Assembly (NCBI GenBank): GCA_018065085.1
Contig: JAGHUA010000038.1
Span: 1-37,425 of the forward strand
From: Candidatus Liminaster caballi
Lineage (GTDB): Bacteria > Bacteroidota > Bacteroidia > Bacteroidales > UBA3663
DNA length: 37,425 nt
Direction: 5' to 3'
Shown: positions 15,824 through 22,939 of the stretch, piece after piece
How the letters are laid out: each line of letters begins with the position of its first letter
Position numbering within the stretch: position 1 is the first letter of the stretch
The notes under the pieces: model-generated
Databases searched by the model: none
What the model was told of the DNA's origin: nothing
What the model saw: the letters and a program-made list of their open reading frames with translations, nothing else
Program-made: the position numbers and the translations under genes

Positions 15824-17308
15824 TTATAGCATAATATAGAGTACTATGAAGCCAGGGACGACCTCGACGAGGGTGTTCGGTTTCCAGCTCGGGAGGTCCA
15901 CTTTGGTGATGGTATCCGAACCCTCACCACTCACATTGAAAAAGACACGGGCCTCGCCGTTTTTAACCTCGACGCGGGCCACAAATGTGTCCAGAAGGCG
16001 ACGCTGGAAGTCAGGATCCTCCACATCGCCAAGCCTGAAAGAATTGAGCCATGCTCTGATCGTGTTCTCGGTCAGACGTGGCTTTTTTATTTCCAGGGCT
16101 GCGATCTGCAGCTCCAGTTCTTCCTCCTGAGCTTCGAGCTCGTTCAGTCGTGAGATCATAGCACGGCCAGCACCGTCCTCGATAGCGGTGACGGTGTTCT
16201 TGATCTTTTTGCGCACTCCATCAAGCTGGCGCCTATAATTTACAGCAGGATCCAGCTGCTCATCAGCTTCCTGGACTTCCAGGATCTTCACAGTCAGGCG
16301 GTCGATCATCTCATCGTTGAGGATGTGGGTGATCGTAGCAGTCAGCACGGCCGTCTCCAGTCTGTCCTTCGGCACCGGCTTCAGCTCGCAGCCCTTCGTA
16401 TGTTTGCATTTATAATAATTATAGACTTTTCCCTTCTTGCCGGTTCCGCAGTCAGCGACCAGCATCTTCCCACAATATCCACAAAAACACTTACAGCTCA
16501 GCATATAGTCCACCTTTGCCTTCGCGGCCGCATTGTTGCGGCTCGTTTTGAAATGTTTGGCAGCTTCCTCGAAGGTCGCCCGGTCAATGATCGGCTCCGC
16601 AGGAACAACAACGCCCTGCACCTCAAAGCGGCCAAGGTAGGCATCGTTGCGCAGCATGCGATAGATCGAGCCGGAGCTGATCACCTTCGCGCCTCTCTGG
16701 CCAATAATGCCATGATCAGAGAAGAGCTTCTGCAGTTCCTTCGTGGTAGCTCCAGCGATGTGCAGCTTGAAGGCTTCACGCACGACGGCAGCCTTCGGCT
16801 CGTCTATGACGATGTGCCTGTTCTCGTCCCTGGTGTAGCCGATCGGGAGGCAGAAGGTCCACTCGCCCTTCTTTGCTGTCTCTCTGATCCCTCGGCTGAC
16901 CTTTTGCTTCAGGTCGGCGCTGTAGTACTCGGCCAGACCTTCCAGCACGCTCTCCAGGATAATGCCCTCAGGTCCTTCCGGGACAGTCTCCTCAGCGTAG
17001 AGCAGCTTCACGCCTGCCTTCTTCAATTCATGTTTATAGACCGCAATATCTCGGCGATCTCGGCCGAAGCGGTCAACCTTCCACACGATGACGCACTCAA
17101 AGCGGTGCTTCTTCGCGTCTTCGATCATCTTCAAAAATTCCACACGACCCGCCGTGCTCTTTCCAGAGATATGACGGTCAGCATATAAGCCCACGATGCT
17201 GATCCCGTTCCTCTCTGCGAAGGCCTTGCAGTCTGCAACCTGTCCGTCGATGGACTTGTCAGTCTGCTGAGGTCCTGGCGAGTATCTTGCATATATAACA
17301 CCCTTCAA
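15824..17308 (-). CDS. int: Large serine integrase (site-specific recombinase)
   Basis: A 494-residue serine recombinase that should integrate the phage. The N-terminal resolvase domain (residues ~3-145) has GVIYARYSPGPQQ with the likely nucleophile Ser10, then SGKSTAGRVEF, and VIVWKVDRFGRDRRD. A recombinase domain follows (residues ~155-260, including PIGYTRDENRHIVIDEP). The zinc ribbon is around residues 273-310 (CFCGYCGK ... YYKCKHTKGC), then a long coiled coil (~340-400) and a C-terminal domain. It starts at a TTG immediately after the repressor stop, with GGGGGTG upstream, so it is coupled to the repressor. attP could not be located. Confidence 0.95.
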   Translation of the reverse strand: MKGVIYARYSPGPQQTDKSIDGQVADCKAFAERNGISIVGLYADRHISGKSTAGRVEFLKMIEDAKKHRFECVIVWKVDRFGRDRRDIAVYKHELKKAGVKLLYAEETVPEGPEGIILESVLEGLAEYYSADLKQKVSRGIRETAKKGEWTFCLPIGYTRDENRHIVIDEPKAAVVREAFKLHIAGATTKELQKLFSDHGIIGQRGAKVISSGSIYRMLRNDAYLGRFEVQGVVVPAEPIIDRATFEEAAKHFKTSRNNAAAKAKVDYMLSCKCFCGYCGKMLVADCGTGKKGKVYNYYKCKHTKGCELKPVPKDRLETAVLTATITHILNDEMIDRLTVKILEVQEADEQLDPAVNYRRQLDGVRKKIKNTVTAIEDGAGRAMISRLNELEAQEEELELQIAALEIKKPRLTENTIRAWLNSFRLGDVEDPDFQRRLLDTFVARVEVKNGEARVFFNVSGEGSDTITKVDLPSWKPNTLVEVVPGFIVLYIML

Positions 17309-17665
17309 TTATTTCACACCCCCGAGCTTTAACGCATAGGCCACGATGCGCTTCGTCTGTTCATCAGCATGACGCCAGGCTTCGATCAGGTCGATCTCTT
17401 CCAGGGTAACGCCCAGGAACTTGTTAGTCGCCGGATCTGTATCGTCTCCGGCCGGCTTCTGTATTTTATCTGTGAAGCCCATCAAGTAGTTGAGGTCTAC
17501 GTGGAAAATATCGGCCAGCTGCTCAGCTGTGTCGAAGAGAGGCTTGCGGATCCCGCGCTCATACTGTGAGATAGTCTGCTTGTTTACTCCGAGACGGTCA
17601 GCTACATCCTGCTGGCTCCAGCCTCGCTCTGTTCTTAATTGTTTCACAATATCCTTAAATTCCAT
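17309..17665 (-). CDS. XRE-family repressor (CI-like)
   Basis: A 118-residue DNA-binding protein. The helix-turn-helix is at residues ~6-60 (RGWSQQDVADRLGVNKQTISQYERG), and the C-terminal part is a short helical region with no peptidase domain, so it is not a LexA-type cleavable repressor. It is transcribed leftward with the integrase from the divergent region at 17666-17800 and should keep the rightward early promoter off through the operators there. Ribosome binding site AGGGGG (minus strand) lies ~8 nt before the ATG. Confidence 0.88.
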   Translation of the reverse strand: MEFKDIVKQLRTERGWSQQDVADRLGVNKQTISQYERGIRKPLFDTAEQLADIFHVDLNYLMGFTDKIQKPAGDDTDPATNKFLGVTLEEIDLIEAWRHADEQTKRIVAYALKLGGVK

Positions 17666-17687
17666 AATAACGACCCCCTAAAAATTT

Positions 17688-17704
17688 ATAATCAAAAAGT
17701 TTAT
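17688..17704. promoter_or_regulatory. Operator 1, near-palindrome by the repressor gene
   Basis: ATAATC-AAAAA-GTTTAT is a 17-bp site with one mismatch to a perfect palindrome. It is a close copy of the site at 17722, with centres 34 bp apart. It lies just upstream of the repressor start and is suited to autoregulation. Confidence 0.65.
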
Positions 17705-17712
17705 TTTCTCTA

Positions 17713-17741
17713 TTGACAATTATAAACGAAAAGTTTATCAT
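17713..17741 (+). promoter_or_regulatory. Rightward early promoter
   Basis: TTGACA (17713-17718) and TATCAT (17736-17741) are separated by 17 bp, a near-consensus sigma-A promoter. The operator at 17722-17738 covers the spacer and the -10 box, so repressor binding would block it. Transcription would lead into the gene at 17800 and the early region. Confidence 0.8.
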
Positions 17742-17747
17742 AAGCAA
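17719..17747 (-). promoter_or_regulatory. Possible leftward promoter for repressor and integrase
   Basis: On the minus strand TATAAT (17724-17719) has TTGCTT (17747-17742) 17 bp upstream. The -35 match is weak (TTG only). It overlaps the rightward promoter face to face, and the operator at 17722 lies between the boxes. Confidence 0.45.
17722..17738. promoter_or_regulatory. Operator 2, perfect palindrome in the early promoter
   Basis: ATAAAC-GAAAA-GTTTAT is a perfect 6-bp inverted repeat with a 5-bp A-rich spacer. It shares its form with operator 1 and overlaps the -10 box of the rightward promoter. Confidence 0.75.
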
Positions 17748-17766
17748 TGTAATCGTTTCGATTACA
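17748..17766. promoter_or_regulatory. Unrelated 19-bp palindrome downstream of the early promoter
   Basis: TGTAATCGTTTCGATTACA is a perfect inverted repeat (8 bp with a TTT centre), placed at about +1 to +20 of the rightward transcript. Its sequence differs from the two repressor-type sites, so a second regulator (perhaps the Cro-like protein at 19634) may bind it. As RNA it could fold only into a small hairpin. Confidence 0.6.
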
Positions 17767-17799
17767 CAGAACCACACAAATGTAAAGGAGAACGACCAC

Positions 17800-18423
17800 A
17801 TGAACAGACACAAACCTATCGAGGAGCAAAAACAAGCCGCTCGTGCTCGTTTTGCTAACCACAAAGCCACGGTAGTGCAACAGGACGAGAACTTCCTGAT
17901 CATGGACTGGAGGCACATCTCCGGAACCAGTGACTACTTCGTGCGCTACATACTGGACCTAAAACTGGGCCAGCTTATTGTCACAGGAGACTTAGGTGAC
18001 TCCATTGCCTGCTGGTACAACGCGGTGACACCCGAGAACATGTCAAGATATGTCAGAGACATCAACTACTACATGGGCAAGCTGAAGGCCACATCCGACC
18101 GCTACGACTACGACTGGGAAGATATAAAGGCAGACATAGACGCCCTGGAAAAAGAATACAGAGAAATGCTTGACGACTATGAGGATATAACAGAGGAGGA
18201 CTTCGAGGAGGACTTCGAGAACATCCGCAACATCTTCGACGAGATCAACGTCGGCTACGGTGTAAATTATCCGACCGAGTTGATCGAGATTTTTGAAAAG
18301 TACAACACAGACTGGTGGGAGTCAGCCTTTGCTGACATAGGTCAGAGGATCAGTCCGAGGATCGTGCTCTGGTCCGTAGGTTTCCAGATGGCCTGGGAGC
18401 AGGTAGGAGGTGGATGTGAATGA
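17800..18423 (+). CDS. First early protein, unknown function
   Basis: A 207-residue, strongly acidic protein. The ATG at 17800 is chosen because AAAGGAG (17783-17789) precedes it; the open frame upstream to 17713 overlaps the promoter. Residues 25-75 look like a beta sheet (FLIMDWRHISGTSDYFVRYI, GQLIVTGDLGDS), and residues 95-150 form a Glu/Asp-rich helix (YEDITEEDFEEDFEN). No enzyme motif is visible. The acidic surface and first-gene position would suit an inhibitor or DNA mimic, but this is a guess. Confidence 0.8.
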   Translation: MNRHKPIEEQKQAARARFANHKATVVQQDENFLIMDWRHISGTSDYFVRYILDLKLGQLIVTGDLGDSIACWYNAVTPENMSRYVRDINYYMGKLKATSDRYDYDWEDIKADIDALEKEYREMLDDYEDITEEDFEEDFENIRNIFDEINVGYGVNYPTELIEIFEKYNTDWWESAFADIGQRISPRIVLWSVGFQMAWEQVGGGCE

Positions 18424-18662
18424 AGAACACACTGAGCGATCTCAACAACCACCTCTTCGAGCAGCTGGAACGCCTCAACGACGAAGAGCTCACCGAAGAG
18501 GAGCTCGACAGAGAGCTGAGAAGGTCCGAGGGCATGACAAAAGTCGCCGAGCAGATCATCCGCAACGGTGAGCTGGCCTACAAGACCATGGTGCACATGG
18601 CTGAGTACGGCTACGCAAACGAGCACGGAAGCGTTCCGGAGATGCTGGAGGTGAAGGGCTGA
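18420..18662 (+). CDS. Small conserved helical phage protein
   Basis: An 80-residue protein overlapping the previous stop by 4 nt (ATGA), with GGAGGTGG upstream. The pattern LSDLNNHLFEQLERLNDEEL then ELRRSEGMTKVAEQIIRNGE recurs in small proteins of many tailed phages, often close to regulators or endonucleases. It is predicted to be all helix and its role is unknown. Confidence 0.8.
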   Translation: MKNTLSDLNNHLFEQLERLNDEELTEEELDRELRRSEGMTKVAEQIIRNGELAYKTMVHMAEYGYANEHGSVPEMLEVKG

Positions 18663-19501
18663 TGGCTGTGTATAGATACCCGCAAGAAGTTCACGACTTC
18701 GTGAAAGAGTGGTCTCCAAAGCTGAGAGACCAGGATCTCGCCAAGGCCTGCAACGAAAAGCTGGGGACAAACTTCACAGCGCAGAGCATGAAAGCCTTCC
18801 GAGGCAACCACGGCTACAGAAACGGCAGGAAGCAGTGGACAAAAGAAGAATACTGGAAATACCAGACAAGATACCCGGAGGGCATGTACGAGTTCGTCCG
18901 GGACAACTCCTGGGGCGTAAGCTCCAAAGAGATGGCCGAGATGGTCAACGCCAAGTTCGGGACAACCTTCACGGCCACAATGATGAAACAGTTCCGCCAG
19001 CGCCACGGAATAAAGTCCGGATGCACTGGCTGGTACCAAAAAGGACACCCTCCTGGCAATAAAGGAAAGAAGCTGGAGGAGTACGTCGGGGAAGAACGAG
19101 CTGCAGAGATAAAGCAACGCATAAGTGCCACCCAGTTCAAAAAGGGAGACAGACCGGTGAACGAGATGCAGGTCGGCGCGATCGTCGTCAACTCTGACGG
19201 CTACAAGCTCCGCAAGAAGCAGATGACCGGAACGCTCTGGGAGCGCTGGGAGTTCTTACACAGAGCAGTGTGGGTGGAACACTACGGCCCTATACCAGAG
19301 GACAAGATGGTCAGCTTCAGAGACTCCAACCCGCTGAACTGTGACATCGAGAACCTCATGCTGATCAGCAGAAGCGAGAACGCAAAGATTAACAGACGCG
19401 GCCTTCGCTTCGAGGATCCTGACCTCACAGATGCAGCGGTTCAGATGGTACGACTCGAAAATGCCATAATTGAAAAGAAGAGGAGGAAGCGAAAGAAATG
19501 A
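18662..19501 (+). CDS. HNH endonuclease-like protein with duplicated DNA-binding region
   Basis: A 279-residue protein, overlapping the previous stop by 1 nt. Residues 10-60 and 75-120 are two versions of the same segment (DLAKACNEKLGTNFTAQSMKAFRGNHG versus EMAEMVNAKFGTTFTATMMKQFRQRHG, quoted as positions 30-56 and 92-118), probably tandem helix-turn-helix units. Residues ~165-250 carry an HNH_3-type nuclease region (LHRAVWVEHYGPIPEDKMV, then NCDIENLMLI), and the end is very basic. It may be a homing-type or packaging-linked nuclease. Confidence 0.78.
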   Translation: MAVYRYPQEVHDFVKEWSPKLRDQDLAKACNEKLGTNFTAQSMKAFRGNHGYRNGRKQWTKEEYWKYQTRYPEGMYEFVRDNSWGVSSKEMAEMVNAKFGTTFTATMMKQFRQRHGIKSGCTGWYQKGHPPGNKGKKLEEYVGEERAAEIKQRISATQFKKGDRPVNEMQVGAIVVNSDGYKLRKKQMTGTLWERWEFLHRAVWVEHYGPIPEDKMVSFRDSNPLNCDIENLMLISRSENAKINRRGLRFEDPDLTDAAVQMVRLENAIIEKKRRKRKK

Positions 19502-19623
19502 GATACTGGACAGTGTTCCCTGAGGATCCTGATCTTATGCCTCAGGACTTTGAAACATACAGCGCGGCCAAAGAATACGCAGACGGGCTGTGCTGCAGCT
19601 ACACGATAGAAAGAGCACTATAA
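19498..19623 (+). CDS. 41-residue protein, unknown function
   Basis: The ATG overlaps the previous stop (AAATGA), with GGAGGAAGCGAAAG upstream. The product (MRYWTVFPEDPDLMPQDF, then an Ala/Tyr helix and a Cys pair) looks like a short phage early protein of the type that modifies or binds a host factor. No family is recognised. The good binding site and tight spacing on both sides support translation. Confidence 0.6.
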   Translation: MRYWTVFPEDPDLMPQDFETYSAAKEYADGLCCSYTIERAL

Positions 19624-19633
19624 GGAGGAAATG

Positions 19634-19852
19634 ATGGTCACAACATTAAACAGAGCCTTCACTGGACAGAAGCTCCGGAGGCTCAGAGAAGAGAGAAAAA
19701 TGACGCAGCAGGAGGTCGCTGACATCGTCGGAGTGACTTCGATGGCGATCAGTCAGTACGAGAGCGGGGAGAGATCTCCGAAGGACAGCGTCAAGATCGC
19801 ACTTGCTCAGCATTTTGAAACCACAGTAGAGGATCTTTTTTTTACCTTTTAG
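19634..19852 (+). CDS. Cro-like XRE regulator
   Basis: A 72-residue protein consisting mostly of a helix-turn-helix (MTQQEVADIVGVTSMAISQYESG, residues ~22-44). Two ATGs lie in tandem; 19634 is preferred because it is 5 nt from AGGAGG (19623-19628), while 19631 is too close. It probably opposes the repressor at the early control region or regulates later early genes. Confidence 0.8.
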   Translation: MVTTLNRAFTGQKLRRLREERKMTQQEVADIVGVTSMAISQYESGERSPKDSVKIALAQHFETTVEDLFFTF

Positions 19853-19883
19853 GTAATCAAAAAGATTACAGAAGGAGGCATAA

Positions 19884-20015
19884 ATGACAACGGAAAGAGT
19901 ACCAGACCTTACTCTCCTGGCCATGGCTGCCTATGAAGCAATACAGAGGAGCATGAAGGGAGAAACCAATGAACACAAAACTGAAAAGACTGAGGAAGTA
20001 CCTGCGAAAGTTTAA
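19884..20015 (+). CDS. 43-residue protein overlapping the SleB hydrolase gene
   Basis: An ATG with GAAGGAGG (19871-19878) opens a frame encoding MTTERVPDLTLLAMAAYEAI and a charged tail. It overlaps the next gene by 47 nt, so it could be a leader peptide coupling its translation. No family is recognised. Confidence 0.5.
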   Translation: MTTERVPDLTLLAMAAYEAIQRSMKGETNEHKTEKTEEVPAKV

Positions 20016-20694
20016 CTGGTACATGCAGCACATCCGCTGGAACAGGGTGGCCATCGTGCTGATCATCTTCGTGGCTGCAGTTGTAGGCTTCGCCAAACTG
20101 GTGGAGAAGGAACAGGCAGAGCGCAGACGCATCGAGCTCGAATGGATCCGAGAGCAAGAAGCAGCGGAGAGAGCCTACGAGGCAGAAGTCCAGGCGGAGA
20201 AGGACCGCTGGGCTGAGATAGAAGCCTGGGACGATCTGCAGGTCGCAAAGGAAGGCGAAGCCAGAGAGCTGACGAGCAGAGACATCGAGGAGATGGACTA
20301 CTGGGGAGAGCTGGAGCTCCTGGCCTTAGTGGTTGAAGCTGAGGCAGGCAACCAGGACCTCACAGGCAAGCGCCTGGTCGTTGACGTAGTTCTCAATAGA
20401 GTGGACTGTCCACTATTCCCGAACACCATCACAGAGGTGCTGGAGCAGGAGAACCAGTTCACAACAATGTGGAACGGAGCAGTCGAGAAGGCTGCCTGGA
20501 ATATGCAAGACAGTGACTACGCAGCAGTGATGCTGGAAGTCACAGGCCAGCGACTTGATACCGAGATCATGTACTTCACAGCCGGAGGATATAACGAGAG
20601 CTGCACGCCTGCATACATCCACGGCGACCACTACTTCGGTTATCTATCAAAAGCAGCACAGAAGGAGGTGGTCGAGTTGAACAATAAAAAATGA
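19969..20694 (+). CDS. Membrane-anchored SleB-type cell wall hydrolase
   Basis: A 241-residue protein with a basic N-terminus, a transmembrane segment at residues ~26-44 (VAIVLIIFVAAVVGFAKLV), a charged coiled-coil stalk (~46-90), and a Hydrolase_2 (SleB) domain from ~112 (LLALVVEAEAGNQ, then GKRLVVDVVLNRV, ENQF, and YFTAGGYN). The Glu in VEAEAG is the presumed catalytic residue. SleB family enzymes are peptidoglycan lytic transglycosylases. It lies in the early region rather than the lysis cassette, so it may remodel the wall early in infection or act in superinfection control. Confidence 0.85.
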   Translation: MNTKLKRLRKYLRKFNWYMQHIRWNRVAIVLIIFVAAVVGFAKLVEKEQAERRRIELEWIREQEAAERAYEAEVQAEKDRWAEIEAWDDLQVAKEGEARELTSRDIEEMDYWGELELLALVVEAEAGNQDLTGKRLVVDVVLNRVDCPLFPNTITEVLEQENQFTTMWNGAVEKAAWNMQDSDYAAVMLEVTGQRLDTEIMYFTAGGYNESCTPAYIHGDHYFGYLSKAAQKEVVELNNKK

Positions 20695-20722
20695 GCCAAG
20701 GATGCAAACGATCCAAGGCTCA
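20692..20722 (+). other. Intergenic RNA hairpin without U tract
   Basis: TGAGCC (20692-20697) pairs with GGCTCA (20717-20722), and GGAT pairs with ATCC further in, separated by a symmetric A-A internal loop. It sits in the 76-bp gap before the gene at 20771 and includes the SleB stop codon. It could be an RNA processing or stability element. No T run follows, so termination is unlikely. Confidence 0.4.
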
Positions 20723-20770
20723 CAGGAGAAACCACAGTCTAATTATACCATATTTACAAGGAGGAACGAC

Positions 20771-21229
20771 ATGAAAATAACAGTCGAATTTAACAGTTTG
20801 CAGGAGCTCGACGAGTTCTGCAACGGCGTGGTGATCGCGCCAGGTCTCGCACAGAAAGCACGCGAGGAAAACGCACAGCAGCCTCAGGAAGAGCCTAAGA
20901 AGGCAGAGGCAAAGAAGTCCACACCTAAGAAGGCGGAAGCCAAGGAAGAGGCAAAAACGGAGACCGTGGAGCCCCCTCACGGCGTAGACAATGAGGACCC
21001 TATCGACGCAGAGCCGAAGAAGGTGGAAAAGAAGGAGGCAGCTCCTGACGTGAGCAAGCTCCAGGTGGAGGTCCGCAAGATGCTGGCACAGGTCAACAAG
21101 AAGACCGGAACCAACACAGCCAGCCAGTGGATCAAAGAGCTCACCAGTGTCGAGAAGCTCACAGAAGTGCAGAACGCAGAGGAGCTTCTTGCATTAAAGG
21201 CTAAGGCCGAGGAGGTACTCAATGGCTGA
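20771..21229 (+). CDS. Early protein with Lys/Glu/Pro-rich linker, unknown function
   Basis: A 152-residue protein with AAGGAGG (20759-20765) before the ATG. The N-terminal ~25 residues look folded (MKITVEFNSLQELDEFCNGV). The middle (30-95) is a low-complexity linker of Lys, Glu, Ala and Pro with repeated KKAEAK units. The last ~55 residues form a helical domain (VEVRKMLAQVNKKTG, then SVEKLTEVQNAEEL), similar to ends of recombination accessory proteins. It overlaps the DUF2800 gene by 8 nt, which suggests a joint role in replication or recombination. Confidence 0.75.
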   Translation: MKITVEFNSLQELDEFCNGVVIAPGLAQKAREENAQQPQEEPKKAEAKKSTPKKAEAKEEAKTETVEPPHGVDNEDPIDAEPKKVEKKEAAPDVSKLQVEVRKMLAQVNKKTGTNTASQWIKELTSVEKLTEVQNAEELLALKAKAEEVLNG

Positions 21230-22379
21230 TCATGCACGACTTAGTCCATCAGCCTCACACCGCTGGATCAACTGCCCCGGATCCGTTCACCTCGCTGAGC
21301 AGTGCCCGCCACAGACTGGCAGCGCATACACAGCAGAAGGAACCGAAGCGCATGAGCTGGCAGAGCTGAAGCTGAGGGAGTTCAACGAGGAGGGCGTCAG
21401 CTCTTCATGGAAGAAAAAGCTCGACAAGGCCCGCAAGTCCTTCGAGTACTACAGCGGAGAGATGGAAGAGGCGACCGACTTCTACTATGACATCGTGACC
21501 GAAAAGCTGATCCAGGGAGGACCCGACGCGGAGCTCATGATCGAGCAGCGCTTCAGTCTCGACAAGTGGGTGCCTGAGAGCTTCGGATCCGCTGACGCTG
21601 TCATCATCGCAGGCCACACCATCGAGGTGTGCGACTTAAAGTATGGCAAAGGCGTCAAGGTCGACGCAGTGGGCAACCCACAGCTCAGACTCTACGGCCT
21701 GGGAGCTGCGGAGCTCTTCGGGGATCTTTACGACTTCGACACTGTCCGCGTGACTATCATCCAGCCGAGACTCGACCACGTAAGCACGGAAGAGATCAGC
21801 CTGGAAGAACTCAGACTCTGGGCAGAGGAAGAGGTCGCACCAAGGGCACAGATGGCCATGAACGACAGCGACTTCATCCAGTGCGGTGAGTGGTGCCGCT
21901 TCTGTCCTGCGAAAGCGATCTGCAGGGCAAGAGCTGAAGCCAACCTGGAACTGGCCAAGCACGACTTCAAGAAGCCGGAGCTGCTCACTGATGAGGAGAT
22001 CGGTGACATCTTAAAGCAGGCTGAAGAGCTGGAGAAGTGGGTGGCAGACATCAGCGGCTACGCCTTAGAGCAGGCACTGGCCGGCAAGCAGTACACAGGC
22101 TGGAAGCTGGTGGAAGGCAGAAGCATCCGCAAGTATGCGGACGAGATCAAGGTGGCCGACACTCTCAGGGCCGCCGGTTACGACGACGCGATGCTCTACG
22201 AGCGCAAGCTCAACGGCATCACCAACATGGAGAAGCTCGTCGGCAAGAAGAAGCTCACGGAACTCCTGGGCGATCTGCTGGTAAAACCTGCAGGCAAGCC
22301 TGTCCTGGTACCGGAGAGCGACAAGAGAGAAGCAATTAACACAACCGAAGCAGCCAAGGCTGACTTCACAGAAGAATAA
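21222..22379 (+). CDS. DUF2800 family nuclease (Cas4/PD-(D/E)XK-like)
   Basis: A 385-residue protein. Residues 5-20 (LSPSASHRWINCPGSV) and the PD-(D/E)XK core (SADAVIIAGHTIEVCDLKYGKG, quoted in part; residues ~125-147) fit the DUF2800 family. A cysteine cluster (CGEWCRFCPAKAIC, residues ~224-237) together with the N-terminal Cys of INCPGS could bind an iron-sulfur cluster as in Cas4/AddB-type nucleases. It is followed by the ssDNA-binding protein and the polymerase, a standard replication-recombination set in Firmicutes phages. Confidence 0.85.
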   Translation: MADHARLSPSASHRWINCPGSVHLAEQCPPQTGSAYTAEGTEAHELAELKLREFNEEGVSSSWKKKLDKARKSFEYYSGEMEEATDFYYDIVTEKLIQGGPDAELMIEQRFSLDKWVPESFGSADAVIIAGHTIEVCDLKYGKGVKVDAVGNPQLRLYGLGAAELFGDLYDFDTVRVTIIQPRLDHVSTEEISLEELRLWAEEEVAPRAQMAMNDSDFIQCGEWCRFCPAKAICRARAEANLELAKHDFKKPELLTDEEIGDILKQAEELEKWVADISGYALEQALAGKQYTGWKLVEGRSIRKYADEIKVADTLRAAGYDDAMLYERKLNGITNMEKLVGKKKLTELLGDLLVKPAGKPVLVPESDKREAINTTEAAKADFTEE

Positions 22380-22393
22380 GGAGGAACCATACA

Positions 22394-22936
22394 ATGGCAT
22401 CTACAAAAGTTATCACAGGAAAAGTTCGTTTTAGTTACGTCAACATCTTCAAGGCTCGCGGCTTCAACGGCGGCGACGAGAAGTACAGCATCTGCCTCCT
22501 CATCCCTAAGGATGACCAGGCAACACTCGACAAGATCGAGAAGGCAGTCCAGGAAGCTATCAAGGAAGGCATCAGCTCAAAGTGGAACGGCAAGAAGCCG
22601 GCCAACTTAAAGCTCCCTCTCAGAGATGGAGACGAGGACAGACCTGAGGCTCCTGAGTACGCCGGCATGTACTTCTTGAACGCTAACAGCAACCAGAAGC
22701 CTGGCATCGTTGACAAGGATCTCGTGGAGATCATCGACCCGGACGAAGTGTACAGCGGCTGCTATGGTCGCGCCAGCATCAACTTCTACGCCTTCAACAC
22801 TAACGGCAACAGAGGCATCGGCGTCGGCCTCAACAACATCCAGAAGCTCAGCGAGGGCGATCACCTCGGAGCAAGCAGAGCATCTGCAGAGTCTGACTTC
22901 GGAGGCGACGACTTCACAGACGAGGAGGACTTCTAA
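22394..22936 (+). CDS. ssDNA-binding protein, DUF2815 (Enc34-like)
   Basis: A 180-residue protein with AAGGAGGAACC just upstream. The opening VITGKVRFSYVNIFKA and the segment KYSICLLIPKDD are typical of DUF2815, which has an OB-fold ssDNA-binding structure. The C-terminus is very acidic (FGGDDFTDEEDF), as in SSB proteins that recruit partners through the tail. It should coat ssDNA during phage replication with the polymerase encoded next. Confidence 0.85.
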   Translation: MASTKVITGKVRFSYVNIFKARGFNGGDEKYSICLLIPKDDQATLDKIEKAVQEAIKEGISSKWNGKKPANLKLPLRDGDEDRPEAPEYAGMYFLNANSNQKPGIVDKDLVEIIDPDEVYSGCYGRASINFYAFNTNGNRGIGVGLNNIQKLSEGDHLGASRASAESDFGGDDFTDEEDF

Positions 22937-22939
22937 ACT

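Noticed and set aside
16325..17188. A 287-codon plus-strand frame opposite the integrase
   Set aside because: The minus strand has an intact serine recombinase with zinc ribbon, and the plus frame has no motif or binding site.
15816..17310. attP near the integrase
   Set aside because: Large serine integrases often have attP beside the gene, but only a few non-coding bases lie at the 3' end and the 5' end abuts the repressor. Without attB or host junctions no core can be identified.
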